DNA of 64,000 nt from Dryocola clanedunensis_A (GCA_038405435.1 JBBYHZ010000001.1); one strand, 5' to 3'; positions 53,308 to 62,240 are shown, numbered from the stretch's first letter. The notes: generated by a model not told the origin, from the letters alone. Made by a program: numbers and translations.

Positions 53308-53898
53308 GTGCTCGAAAGAATCAAAGTCTGCTTCACGGAAAGTATTCAAACCCAGATTGCCGCCGCGGAAGCTCTGCCAGATGCTATCTCCCGTGCAGCC
53401 ATGACGCTGGTTCAGTCGCTGCTTAACGGCAATAAAATTCTCTGCTGCGGCAACGGCACCTCTGCAGCCAACGCCCAGCACTTTGCGGCGAGCATGATCA
53501 ACCGCTTCGAAACCGAGCGGCCGAGTTTACCTGCCATTGCACTGAATGCTGATAACGTGGTCTTAACCGCTATCGCCAACGACCGTTTGCATGAAGAAGT
53601 GTATGCCAAACAGGTCCGGGCGTTAGGGCAGACGGGCGATGTCCTGCTGGCGATTTCTACTCGCGGCAACAGTCGTGATATCGTCAAAGCGGTTGAAGCC
53701 GCCGTGACCCGCGATATGACCATCGTGGCGCTTACCGGCTATGACGGCGGGGAGCTGGCCGGTCTGTTAGGGCCGCAGGACGTGGAAATCCGCATCCCTT
53801 CCCACCGCAGCGCGCGCATTCAGGAAATGCACATGCTGACGGTAAACTGCCTATGTGATTTGATTGATAACACGTTATTCCCTCACCAGGATGATTAA
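53308..53898 (+). CDS. diaA: DnaA initiator-associating protein DiaA
   Basis: SIS-domain tetramer that binds DnaA and promotes its loading at oriC. 196 residues with GTG start as in E. coli. The sugar-isomerase-like fold is seen in NKILCCGNGTSAANAQHFA and LLAISTRGNSRDIVKAVEAA. Between yraN and dolP, ten bases from the latter. Confidence 0.96.
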   Translation: MLERIKVCFTESIQTQIAAAEALPDAISRAAMTLVQSLLNGNKILCCGNGTSAANAQHFAASMINRFETERPSLPAIALNADNVVLTAIANDRLHEEVYAKQVRALGQTGDVLLAISTRGNSRDIVKAVEAAVTRDMTIVALTGYDGGELAGLLGPQDVEIRIPSHRSARIQEMHMLTVNCLCDLIDNTLFPHQDD

Positions 53899-53907
53899 GG
53901 AGTACAG

Positions 53908-54483
53908 ATGAAGGCCTTAAAGCCACTTGCAGTCCTTATTACCGCGATATTGCTACAAGGTTGTGTTGCTGCCGCGGTTGTCGGCACTGCCGCCGTCGCG
54001 ACGAAAACCGCAACGGACCCACGCTCCGTCGGCACCCAGGTTGATGATGGTACGCTGGAAGTTCGCGTGAACAGCGCGCTGAACAAAGACGCTCAGATGA
54101 AGAAAGATGCGCGCATCAACGTGACGGCCTATCAGGGCAAAGTGCTGCTGACCGGACAGACGCAAAGCACCGAGCTCTCCTCCCGTGCGAAACAGATCGC
54201 GCTGGGCGTAGAGGGCACCACCGAGGTGTATAACGAAATCCGTAACATCGCGCCGGTGGGCCTGGGTACGGCATCGTCAGATACGTGGATCACCACTAAA
54301 GTTCGCTCGCAGCTGCTGTCCAGCGATCAGGTGAAGTCCTCAAATATCAAGGTGACGACTGAAAACGGAGAAGTGTTCCTGCTGGGTCTGCTGACCGAAA
54401 GAGAAGGCAAAGCAGCGGCGGATATCGCCAGCCGCGTCAGCGGCGTGAAGCACGTAACCACCGCGTTTACCATTCTGAAGTAA
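53908..54483 (+). CDS. dolP: Division/outer-membrane stress-associated lipid-binding lipoprotein DolP
   Basis: Lipoprotein (formerly YraP) of 191 residues with lipobox LQGC (Cys19) and two BON domains (about 45-115 and 120-190) that bind anionic phospholipid and place it at the division site and near BAM. In E. coli it is sigma-E controlled. Last gene of the conserved block; in E. coli yraQ follows, here a carbohydrate-type regulator does. Confidence 0.96.
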   Translation: MKALKPLAVLITAILLQGCVAAAVVGTAAVATKTATDPRSVGTQVDDGTLEVRVNSALNKDAQMKKDARINVTAYQGKVLLTGQTQSTELSSRAKQIALGVEGTTEVYNEIRNIAPVGLGTASSDTWITTKVRSQLLSSDQVKSSNIKVTTENGEVFLLGLLTEREGKAAADIASRVSGVKHVTTAFTILK

Positions 54484-54489
54484 GCATTG

Positions 54490-54530
54490 CTTATCCGCCC
54501 TGCCGACAAGTAGGGCGGATCATCCACCGA
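54490..54530. terminator. Hairpin between dolP and the BglG-type regulator
   Basis: ATCCGCCCT (54493-54501) pairs with AGGGCGGAT (54512-54520), then CATCCACC; REP-like, between convergent genes, and lacking a long T run. Confidence 0.6.
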
Positions 54531-54540
54531 AAAGCGCCAG

Positions 54541-56451
54541 TCAAAAACGGCTCAGACACTCCACCGCCACGGCGCTGAAACTCGTAAAGTCCCGGCACTC
54601 CCGCAGCTTCGTCATCGCCCTTTCGCGCAGAAACGTCACGAAAATATCGTAAATCGCCATCGCCTCTTCGTATTCGCTTTTGCTGATCGCCAGCAGGAAG
54701 ATAACGTGCGCGGTTTCGTCACCCCAGCAGATGCCGTGCGGGGCAAGCACGGTATAGACCACGGTTTTGTTGGCCATCAGGCCAAGGGAGTGCGGTAGCG
54801 CTATGCCTTCGCCCAGCATGGTGCTGACAATCGCTTCGCGCTCCACGACGGACGGATAAAAGTCATCTCCGACGTAACCCTCTTCCTCAAGCTGCTCACA
54901 GAGTTTGCTGAACAGCTGCTGCTGGGTAACCGGCTCGTCAATGACCAGGAAGTGGCTGGCATCGAAGAACTTTTCCAGCATGTAGGGGCGAGTTCTGTCC
55001 ACCAGCACCAGCTTGCCCAGCTGTTCAAGCTGGTACTCCGTCGGGAACGGCGACATCGCCACGATCGGCTTATCCTTTTCGTGGATGCGCGCGGTGGTAA
55101 TCACAAAATCTTCTTCAACGCTGCCCAGCGGCTCGTATTCACGCAGGGAGATAATGCGCGTCACCTCGATTTGCGGGTACTTACGCAGCAGCATCGCCTG
55201 AATCATGCGTACCGTGGAGTTGCCCGTATCGCACACCAGCAGCGCACGCGGATGACGCTGGTAGCCGATGTTGTAGTGCCTCTCCAGCCCCACGCCGATA
55301 TGCAGCACCAGAAAGCCAATTTCGTTTTCGCTGATGGCGTAAGGCGTGTATTTCCCCCAGCTCGACACCGCGGCCAGCGTCATGTCATAGGCCATCGGGT
55401 AGTGCTGCTTGATGTTGGACAGCAGCGGGTTAGGGATATTTATCTGATAGCGCACGCGGGTGATCATCGTTTTGATGTGCGTGAGCAGGTCGGCGTGCAG
55501 CTGGGCATCGGCCAGCATGTTGTAGTTATAGTGGGTGTTAATGTAGCGCAGGATGTAATTCACCAGCGCTTCGTCATCGTCGGCGCTGATGGCGCTCGGC
55601 GCCACGTCCTGCACCTGGCGCGCCGCGATATGCACCTGCAGCCACTGCTCTTCCGCTTCAGACAGCGCTTTGCCAGCCAGCTGCTGCAGCAGGTCGGCTA
55701 TCTGCCGCGCGGCTTCCCGGACGTCATCCTCCACGTTATCGGCGGTAAACTCGGCCAGCGGGTAGCCTTCGCTGATGCGGCGCACCGCCACCGCGCAGTA
55801 CAGGCGGATAAACTGCTCCCCTTCGTCCGTCAGGCGAATGCGGCAGCGGGTGAAGCAGTCGTGCAGCTCCGTCGCCAGCAGCGCCGGGACGCCAGCGTTG
55901 AGCGCCTCCTCGGTGAGTAAAGGATTATCGCCGTCCTCCTGCTGCAGCTGCCAGAGCAGGTTAGTCAGGCAGGCGCGCATCGCCGTTTCGCTGCCAAACA
56001 GCTTCATGCCGTGGCGCGGGCGCGTTTCAATGGTCAGATTGTAGCGGCCCAGCCACTCGCGCACTTCGGCCATATCGCTTTGCAGGGTCGCCCGGCTGAC
56101 AAACCACTCGTCCGCCAGATCTTCCAGCTTCAGGGAAAAGGCCGAGGTCAGAAAGCGGACGATAAGATAGTGAACCCGCTCGGGGGAGGTCCGGGGAATG
56201 CGCAGCTGGCGGCCAGGCTGCTGCACCAGCGCCTCATAGCGAGCCGCATCCTCAATAATCAGCTGATAGCCTTCGCCGCGGGCAAGGGTAAACTGCGCGC
56301 CATGCCCGGCAAGCAGCGCATTCAGCGCCGTGATATCAGTCCGTACCGTACGGGTAGAAACTGACAGACGCCGCGCCAGTTCGTCCTGGGGCAGCGTCTC
56401 GGTTTGTAGCATCTCAAACAGCTGGGACAGGCGAAGATTGGGGAATCGCAA
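54541..56451 (-). CDS. PTS-regulated transcriptional regulator (HTH, Mga, two PRD, EIIB, EIIA)
   Basis: 636-residue MtlR/LicR-type activator. Domains by eye: winged HTH 1-60 (SVSTRTVRTDITALN), second HTH/Mga-like 85-155, PRD1 about 190-285 (His274), PRD2 about 300-395 (His325 and His384), EIIB-like 400-490 with phospho-Cys407 (LLVCDTGNST), EIIA-like 500-636 with His554 (IALPHS). Such proteins are switched by PTS phosphorylation. It is the last gene of the minus-strand cluster, 45 bp after the lactonase gene, and is the obvious candidate controller. Whether it binds DNA at the upstream palindrome is inference. Confidence 0.9.
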   Translation of the reverse strand: MRFPNLRLSQLFEMLQTETLPQDELARRLSVSTRTVRTDITALNALLAGHGAQFTLARGEGYQLIIEDAARYEALVQQPGRQLRIPRTSPERVHYLIVRFLTSAFSLKLEDLADEWFVSRATLQSDMAEVREWLGRYNLTIETRPRHGMKLFGSETAMRACLTNLLWQLQQEDGDNPLLTEEALNAGVPALLATELHDCFTRCRIRLTDEGEQFIRLYCAVAVRRISEGYPLAEFTADNVEDDVREAARQIADLLQQLAGKALSEAEEQWLQVHIAARQVQDVAPSAISADDDEALVNYILRYINTHYNYNMLADAQLHADLLTHIKTMITRVRYQINIPNPLLSNIKQHYPMAYDMTLAAVSSWGKYTPYAISENEIGFLVLHIGVGLERHYNIGYQRHPRALLVCDTGNSTVRMIQAMLLRKYPQIEVTRIISLREYEPLGSVEEDFVITTARIHEKDKPIVAMSPFPTEYQLEQLGKLVLVDRTRPYMLEKFFDASHFLVIDEPVTQQQLFSKLCEQLEEEGYVGDDFYPSVVEREAIVSTMLGEGIALPHSLGLMANKTVVYTVLAPHGICWGDETAHVIFLLAISKSEYEEAMAIYDIFVTFLRERAMTKLRECRDFTSFSAVAVECLSRF

Positions 56452-56496
56452 TGCAGTTTCCTTTTCTTAAACGGGCGCACGGGGCGCCCGGCAACG

Positions 56497-57648
56497 CTAT
56501 TTGACGGGGGAGAACACCAGCTGTGAAGGGCTCCCGACCGCCACGTAATCATCAATAAACGACAGCTTGCCGTCCGGCTTCGCCACGCTGAAACGCGTGA
56601 TATTGTCGCTTCTCTGGTTCATAGCGTAGAGATAACTGCCGCTGCTATCGAGGGTAAGCGTGCGGGGGTAGTCGCCGCGCGTCCAGATATCGTCCTGATG
56701 GGTCAGGGTACCGTTAGCCGACACGGTAAATTGCGCGATGCTGTTATGCAGGCGATTCGCCACGTACAGCTGCTTACCGTCGTGGCTCAGGACAAGGCCC
56801 GCCGCGAAGCTGGTGCCCCTATAGTTCTTCGGCAGCGCAGAGATCGTCTTGCCTTCGGTTAGCGTCCCTTTGCCCGCATCCAGCCGATAATGGGTAAGCG
56901 TCGAGGACTCTTCGTTGATCAGCCACAGCCCGTCGCCATCTGGCGTAAACACGAAGTGGCGCGGCCCGGCGCCTTTCGATGAGGCGGCAATAAACGGCGG
57001 ATCGTTTGGCGTCAGCCTGCCGGTAGCATCATCGAAACGATACTGATAGATCCGATCGAGTCCCAGATCGGTAGAAAAGACGAACTTACCGCTCGGATCG
57101 GCGGAGATCATATGCGCATGCGGCCCGTTATGATCGCTTGCCGCAAAACTGCCTTCAACGGCGGCTTCCGGTTTAGCCGCGCCCGGCTGGCCTTCGTCCT
57201 GTTTCGTGTCCGTGGCTTCACCCAGGCTACCGTCCTGCTTAACCGGCAGCACGGCGATGGTGCCGCTGACATAGTTCGCGACCAGCAGATGCCGTCCGCC
57301 CGGCGTCAGGGACAGATAGACCGGCCCGGCACCGCCAGAAGCAACCTGGTTTAATTCAGTCAGATTTCCATCTTCCCCAACGCGCAGGGCTGCAACCACG
57401 CCCTTCTCCGCCTCGCTCGCCACGTACAGCGTTTTGCCATCCTCAGAGACGGTAAGCTGAGCGGCATTCGGCAGCTGATTGACCAGCGTTTTATTGCCGA
57501 GCGCGCCGGTCTTCGTATCCACCTGAAAGCGATAAACGCCCTCGCCGTTCGGGTTGTACGTCCCTACCCAGGCGAACTGCGGCTGGGCCGCTGCCGTCCC
57601 GGCAGCCATAGCAAGTGATGCGATAAACAGATTACGTGTTGCAGGCAT
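56497..57648 (-). CDS. Exported lactonase (seven-bladed propeller, 6-phosphogluconolactonase-like)
   Basis: 383-residue YkgB/Pgl-type beta-propeller with a signal peptide ending AGTAAAQP, so probably periplasmic. Family motifs: VGTYNPNGEGVYRF, HMISADPSGKFVFSTDLGLDRI, GAGPRHFVFTPDGDGLWLINE, SPSQLVFSP. Relatives hydrolyse sugar lactones. The ATG at 57648 with GAGGATC upstream is chosen. It follows dgaF after a hairpin-forming repeat and may open an aldonolactone before uptake; that role is inference from context. Confidence 0.85.
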   Translation of the reverse strand: MPATRNLFIASLAMAAGTAAAQPQFAWVGTYNPNGEGVYRFQVDTKTGALGNKTLVNQLPNAAQLTVSEDGKTLYVASEAEKGVVAALRVGEDGNLTELNQVASGGAGPVYLSLTPGGRHLLVANYVSGTIAVLPVKQDGSLGEATDTKQDEGQPGAAKPEAAVEGSFAASDHNGPHAHMISADPSGKFVFSTDLGLDRIYQYRFDDATGRLTPNDPPFIAASSKGAGPRHFVFTPDGDGLWLINEESSTLTHYRLDAGKGTLTEGKTISALPKNYRGTSFAAGLVLSHDGKQLYVANRLHNSIAQFTVSANGTLTHQDDIWTRGDYPRTLTLDSSGSYLYAMNQRSDNITRFSVAKPDGKLSFIDDYVAVGSPSQLVFSPVK

Positions 57649-57671
57649 TGGAGATCCTCGATGTTGTTTGC

Positions 57672-57763
57672 CCCTCACCCTAACCCTCTCCCCAGAGGGG
57701 CGAGGGAACTGAAGGAAATATTTATTCTCCCTCTCCCTCCCAGGGAGAGGGTCGGGGTGAGGG
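57672..57763. repeat. Nested hairpin repeat (CCCTCACCC type) between dgaF and the lactonase gene
   Basis: Outer arms CCCTCACCC (57672-57680) and GGGTGAGGG (57755-57763) enclose two inner hairpins rich in CCCTCTCC/GGAGAGGG. This repeat type is widespread between genes of enterobacteria and other proteobacteria. It probably stabilises or ends the upstream mRNA. Confidence 0.8.
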
Positions 57764-57768
57764 TAAGA

Positions 57769-58509
57769 TTAACCAACCAGCTTCTTAGTCATATCCAGCA
57801 GAGTAGCAACATCCTGCGGACGGGTGCTACCGCTCGCCTTATCAATGATAGAGCTGTAGATGTGCGGAATAACTTTGCTGACGCCCGCATCCAGCGCGAT
57901 CTTCAGGATTTCCTCGTAGTTTTCCAGATCGATCCCGCCCGTTGGCTCCAGCCAGAAATCGTGTTTCGCACAGGCTTCCGCTACCGCCCGGAACTCATCA
58001 CGGCATTCCAGACCGCCCATCGGGAAGTACTTAATGGAGCTGCCGCCCATATCCTTCAGGAGTTTAACCGCCGTTTCAACCGGTACGATGCCGTCCGGCG
58101 CTTGCGAACTAAGCGGCCCGGTGGAGATTTTTACCATGCCCACGGTGCCGGTCGGGGAGACAAGCCCGTTTACTACAGATTCATTTTGCCCAAGGAGCGC
58201 GCGCGACGTCCCTACGCCAGTAAAGACCTGGTTTACGTGCTGCGGCTGAACCTGACGGGAGATTTCGCTGACCATCGCCGACTGGTTCGGATCGCCAGCG
58301 CCAAGGCCAACGGAAAGCGCGTTATCGATGAGAGCCGCATAATCGCGCATATCCGCCACCGCGCTCTCAACGTCCGGATAATTTTTGGATAACACGCCGA
58401 CCAGCACATGCCCTTCTGCGGCGTCATAAATCTCTTTGGCATTCTCTTTGGAGCCAGCCAGCACGTTCAGACAAACGCGATCGCGGTAAAAGTTCGGGGT
58501 TAGTTTCAT
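57769..58509 (-). CDS. dgaF: 2-dehydro-3-deoxy-phosphogluconate (KDGP) aldolase, DgaF family
   Basis: 246-residue TIM-barrel-type aldolase of the DgaF family, which in Salmonella cleaves 2-keto-3-deoxygluconate-6-phosphate to pyruvate and glyceraldehyde-3-phosphate in D-glucosaminate use. Motifs: NYPDVESAVADMRDYAALID, GLGAGDP, GMVKISTGPLS, SSIKYFPMGGL with a candidate Schiff-base Lys160, and EPTGGIDLEN. Its ATG overlaps the dgaE stop (ATGA), so the two enzymes are coupled. Confidence 0.9.
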   Translation of the reverse strand: MKLTPNFYRDRVCLNVLAGSKENAKEIYDAAEGHVLVGVLSKNYPDVESAVADMRDYAALIDNALSVGLGAGDPNQSAMVSEISRQVQPQHVNQVFTGVGTSRALLGQNESVVNGLVSPTGTVGMVKISTGPLSSQAPDGIVPVETAVKLLKDMGGSSIKYFPMGGLECRDEFRAVAEACAKHDFWLEPTGGIDLENYEEILKIALDAGVSKVIPHIYSSIIDKASGSTRPQDVATLLDMTKKLVG

Positions 58510-59624
58510 GCCTGATTCTCCTGGCTGGTATTCGCTTTAATGCACTGATAGATAATGTCTAACTGCTGCGGGCTGACGCTGCGCACGTCGGCTTCGATAA
58601 TGCCTTCGTTCGCCTTGTAGCCGCGGAAGAAAATGGCGTACTCACCCTGCTTAAGGGCGCTGACCAGCTCGCCCGTCGAAATGCCAATCGCGGCTTCGTC
58701 GAACTTAATTTCCGTACGGGCAATATCGCGACCTGCTGCGTCCCACACCACGCGGGCGCTCACGCCGTTCAGCGTATTCAGGCTGCCGATAAACGGCGTC
58801 ATTTTCTGCACCATCTCATCGCCGCTCTCTTTCGGCGCGGTGAGGTAGTGCTCAATGGCACAGGTCAGGCCGAGAATGCCCTCTTTGCCCACTTTCATGG
58901 CGCGACCAATCCCGCCGGTTTGCAGCTTCACCCACTCGACGTACTGCTGTTTGCCGATAACCAGGCCGCTGGTCGGCCCTTCAATGGCCTTCGCGCCGCT
59001 GTAAATCACCAGATCTGCGCCAGCGCGGTAGTAGCACTGCAAATCTTCTTCCGCCGCCGCATCGACAATCAGCGGCAGGTTGTGTTTACGCGCCACCACA
59101 ACGGCCTGCTCCACGCTGAGCATGCTTTTCTGCACCGAGTGGTGAGATTTGATATACAGGATGGCCGCCGTGCGCGGGGAAATCGCCGCCGCCAGCTGGT
59201 CCGCGGAACATTCGTTGGCGTAACCCGCTTCGACAATTTTGCCGCCGCCCAGGTTAACCATGGTGCCAACCGGCGCGCCGAAGTTCACGTTGTGGCCTTT
59301 TGGCAGCACGATCTCATTATTTTCCAGCGTAATCCCGTGCAGGTTCTCGATCTGCCACTGGTTATCCTTCACCAGCACCGCCGCAACGGACTGGGCAATA
59401 CCGGCCGAGGCGCAGGAGACAACCGTCGCCGCGTCCACATCCAGCAGCTTCGCGATGTACTCGCCGGTTTTGTTGACCAGATCTTTCATTTCAAAATAGT
59501 GATTCATGCCGGTGGTGACGGCTTCCACCACCTCCGGGCGCGGGGTGGAAACGCCCAGCGCGGTCATGCGGCCGGATGCATTAATCACCTGTTTTAAATT
59601 ATATTTCTCATAGACTGAAGGCAT
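58506..59624 (-). CDS. dgaE: PLP-dependent ammonia-lyase/dehydratase, DgaE family
   Basis: 372-residue fold-type I PLP enzyme related to SelA and to Salmonella DgaE, which deaminates D-glucosaminate-6-phosphate to 2-keto-3-deoxygluconate-6-phosphate. The PLP lysine is K212 (SGAKAIEGPTSG) and the ring-nitrogen Asp is D188 (LIVDAAAEED). The ATG at 59624 with AAGGAAA upstream is chosen; the frame runs further into the preceding gene. Neighbours are the aldolase and a metallohydrolase. Substrate is inferred from the family. Confidence 0.9.
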   Translation of the reverse strand: MPSVYEKYNLKQVINASGRMTALGVSTPRPEVVEAVTTGMNHYFEMKDLVNKTGEYIAKLLDVDAATVVSCASAGIAQSVAAVLVKDNQWQIENLHGITLENNEIVLPKGHNVNFGAPVGTMVNLGGGKIVEAGYANECSADQLAAAISPRTAAILYIKSHHSVQKSMLSVEQAVVVARKHNLPLIVDAAAEEDLQCYYRAGADLVIYSGAKAIEGPTSGLVIGKQQYVEWVKLQTGGIGRAMKVGKEGILGLTCAIEHYLTAPKESGDEMVQKMTPFIGSLNTLNGVSARVVWDAAGRDIARTEIKFDEAAIGISTGELVSALKQGEYAIFFRGYKANEGIIEADVRSVSPQQLDIIYQCIKANTSQENQA

Positions 59625-59634
59625 GTTCTTTTCC

Positions 59635-60738
59635 TTATTCACAATCAAACCACTTACCGGCGCGGACGGCGGCAAGGGCCACGAGCAGCCGATCGCCGGT
59701 GAGCGTCTGCTGTTCAGAATCGGTGAACAGCGTCGGCTGGCGCTTAAGTTCAAAAATAGTCAGATCGCCGTCCAGGCCAACCTCTAACCGGCCTTTATGC
59801 TTCAGCCGCAGGCCGTCCGCCGCATGAGCGGTAACGCAGTCAATCACCTGCGGCAGGGAAAGGCCGATGGAGAGGAATTTGGACATCACCGCGCCCAGGC
59901 TGTGTACCGGGCCGTTTATGCGGTTGCGACAGTAGATATCGGAGCTGATGGTGTGCGGCAGAATGCCCTGGCCGATGGCGATTTTCGCCACTTCAAAGCT
60001 GAAGCTGGCCGTGCCGTGGCCCACGTCCAGGCGTACGCCGCGAGCAATGGCTTTGGCAACGGAAGCGCGCAGTTCACCCGCAGGGTTCAGGATGCGGTTC
60101 GGCTTGCCGTTGTAGCAATGGGTGATGATATCGCCGCTGGAGAGCAGCTCGGTAATTTCGTCCAGATCCGGCGGGTTATTGCCAATATGCACCATCATCG
60201 GCAGGTCGCCGTTCTCGCGCTGGATCTCTTTGGCACGCTCAAGCGGCTTGATGCCGTTAGCGCCGACCACGCTGCTGCTCATGCGCGCTTTAATACCGAC
60301 GATAAAACCAGGGTGGCGCTGCACCGCGTCACGCACGGCGACTTTGTCGATGTTCGCCATGTCAGACAGCTCGTTCTGGGCGATCAGCCCAACGCGGGAG
60401 ATGTTCAGCAGGGCGTAAACGTCAGTTTGTGCTTTGCGGGTTAGCTCGTAAAACTCATCGATGTCATCCGCGCCGGTGCTGCCCGCATCGACAACGGTAG
60501 TGACGCCGGTCGCGACGCCAACGCTGTCAGGATCGTCATGATAAATCGGGGATTTGGCGTAGCAGTGGACGTGGGAGTCAATCCAGCCTGCGCTGACGTA
60601 ATACTCACCGTTAAGCTGACGCTCCTCGCGTGCCTCGCCGGTCACTTCGCCCAGGGCCGCAATCTTGCCGTCCTTCAGCGCAATGTCGATAACCGTATCG
60701 TCCACCAGACGGGCCTGGCGCAGGATTAAGTCGAACAT
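59635..60738 (-). CDS. Amidohydrolase/deacetylase-family metallohydrolase
   Basis: 367-residue amidohydrolase-superfamily enzyme resembling dihydroorotase and N-acyl-amino-acid deacetylases. Binuclear metal ligands are all visible: HVH (His56, His58), carboxylated Lys150 (VGIKARMS), His184 (MMVHIG), His207 (ITHCYNG) and Asp267 (SSDIYC). The ATG at 60738 has AAGGAGA upstream. Placed between membrane proteins and dgaE, it probably hydrolyses an amide or cyclic amide of an amino sugar acid to feed DgaE; the true substrate is unknown. Confidence 0.88.
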   Translation of the reverse strand: MFDLILRQARLVDDTVIDIALKDGKIAALGEVTGEAREERQLNGEYYVSAGWIDSHVHCYAKSPIYHDDPDSVGVATGVTTVVDAGSTGADDIDEFYELTRKAQTDVYALLNISRVGLIAQNELSDMANIDKVAVRDAVQRHPGFIVGIKARMSSSVVGANGIKPLERAKEIQRENGDLPMMVHIGNNPPDLDEITELLSSGDIITHCYNGKPNRILNPAGELRASVAKAIARGVRLDVGHGTASFSFEVAKIAIGQGILPHTISSDIYCRNRINGPVHSLGAVMSKFLSIGLSLPQVIDCVTAHAADGLRLKHKGRLEVGLDGDLTIFELKRQPTLFTDSEQQTLTGDRLLVALAAVRAGKWFDCE

Positions 60739-60754
60739 GGTTTTCTCCTTTACG

Positions 60755-60781
60755 GGCGGATGGCACAGGCCGCCATCCGCC
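60755..60781 (-). promoter_or_regulatory. Intercistronic hairpin between DUF4310 and the metallohydrolase genes
   Basis: GGCGGATGGC (60755-60764) pairs perfectly over ten bases with GCCATCCGCC (60772-60781) around a seven-base loop. It has no T run, so it is more likely an mRNA-stability or processing element than a terminator. Confidence 0.65.
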
Positions 60782-60787
60782 GCTGTG

Positions 60788-61429
60788 TTACAGCGCGACC
60801 GGGAAAATCGCACCCAGGATCATCGCGCCCAGAATCGCGCCGCCGGTAATAGGCTTGCCCCAGAGGTAGAACAGCAGGGAGCCCACCAGCGAACCGATGC
60901 CGATAGGAATAGAAGCGGTCATTGCGCTGAGGATAATCAACGGCCCGAGGAAGCGGCCGGAAGCGTTACCCGCCCCCATCATCACATCCGCCCCGTAGGT
61001 AGAGTCGCTCTGGTTGATGGTGAACTTACGCGCCAGAATAATGATGTAGCCAACGGCCAGCCCGAGCACCAGCCCGGTAACCAGCGATGCCCCGAAGTTA
61101 GCCACCGGGAAAACGAAGCCTGCCCCCAGCAGCAGCGCCGGAACGCCAAGGCCGATGCCGGTCTGGATGGCGCCGCCGATATCCAGGATCCCCACCAGCG
61201 AACCTTCGATGATGCGGGCGAACAGGAAGCTTGCGCCAAACGCCGCGACCGCACCGTAAGCCCCGGTATCAATCCCCGCGCGCAGCATGGAAACGAAGGC
61301 TACTTCGTTAAAGGCGCCAATGCCGTACAGGTAGTACATGTGTGTCCCGGCGAACACGCCGGAGGAAAGCAGGCCAACAAAAATCGGGAACGACCAGTCG
61401 GCATACCAGAACCCTTTATTCTCTTCCAT
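60788..61429 (-). CDS. DUF4310 family membrane protein
   Basis: 213-residue, very hydrophobic Gly/Ala-rich protein with about six membrane segments and a short cytosolic loop (LARKFTINQSDSTYGADVMMG). Conserved DUF4310 family as I recognise it; function unknown. It starts eleven bases after the DUF4311 gene, so both are made together. With DUF4311 it is the best candidate for the transporter of this cluster, since no PTS EIIC/EIID is present; that is inference. Confidence 0.85.
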   Translation of the reverse strand: MEENKGFWYADWSFPIFVGLLSSGVFAGTHMYYLYGIGAFNEVAFVSMLRAGIDTGAYGAVAAFGASFLFARIIEGSLVGILDIGGAIQTGIGLGVPALLLGAGFVFPVANFGASLVTGLVLGLAVGYIIILARKFTINQSDSTYGADVMMGAGNASGRFLGPLIILSAMTASIPIGIGSLVGSLLFYLWGKPITGGAILGAMILGAIFPVAL

Positions 61430-61440
61430 TGCAGGCTCCC

Positions 61441-62217
61441 TTATTTTCCGCTCATTGAGTTATGGATCAGATCCAGCCAGTTCGGCACGGTCAGATGGAA
61501 GGATTCGATCATCTTCATGTCGAAGCCGCGGAAGAAGGCGCTCAGAACGAACAGGGCGACAATCGCGCTCATCATCACTTTGGTGACGCGGTTCCAGCCG
61601 CTCTCTTCCACGCCTTTACCAATCAGGATCCCCAGCACCAGGCCAGGCACGGCGTTGCCCATAATCAGCTGCGCGCAGCCGCCGAAGATGGTCGCCCAGA
61701 AGCCAGATTTCTTACCGGCGTCAATCGCCGCCAGCCAGAAAATCACCGGCATCACGGTGTTCACCAGCAGGTTTGCGGCAGGCACCAGCACCTTAACGGC
61801 GGTAACCTGCAGCGCTTCCGGCACGGCGGAAGCGGTAGAGTTAAGGAAGGCGACCACGAACATGCCAATCAGACCGCAGGCGATGGCCATCTTTTTCGGG
61901 TCGTGCAGGGTTTCGGCGACGTTGCGATTCTTGATCATCAGCGCGGCGGCACCCCAGTTCGGGATAATGCGGTGGTCAACGTCCTGCGTGAAGGCACCCG
62001 CCGCAACGGAGGAAGCCCAGGCGTTGAAGAAGAAACCTAAACCAAAGGAGAAATGCGAAGCCGGGTCACCTTCACAGGAGTTCAGTTCACCCAGAGTACG
62101 AAATGCCCCCATCCCCTGGGATGTTGGCGCATGAAACATTCGGGCAGCCCCGGCGCCGACACCCACGCCGACCAGACCGCCGATGATGAGCGATTTTATT
62201 AATATTATTAAGAACAT
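61441..62217 (-). CDS. DUF4311 family membrane protein
   Basis: 258-residue integral membrane protein with about six membrane segments. The first segment carries GGLVGVGVGAGAARMF, and a polar stretch (LGELNSCEGDPASHF) follows; late motif NAVPGLVLGILIGKGVEESGW. Unknown function, always seen next to DUF4310 and DUF4312 in the clusters I can recall. The ribosome site GAAAGGA precedes the ATG. Confidence 0.85.
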   Translation of the reverse strand: MFLIILIKSLIIGGLVGVGVGAGAARMFHAPTSQGMGAFRTLGELNSCEGDPASHFSFGLGFFFNAWASSVAAGAFTQDVDHRIIPNWGAAALMIKNRNVAETLHDPKKMAIACGLIGMFVVAFLNSTASAVPEALQVTAVKVLVPAANLLVNTVMPVIFWLAAIDAGKKSGFWATIFGGCAQLIMGNAVPGLVLGILIGKGVEESGWNRVTKVMMSAIVALFVLSAFFRGFDMKMIESFHLTVPNWLDLIHNSMSGK

Positions 62218-62240
62218 CAGTCTGTCCTTTCTGTGTGTTG

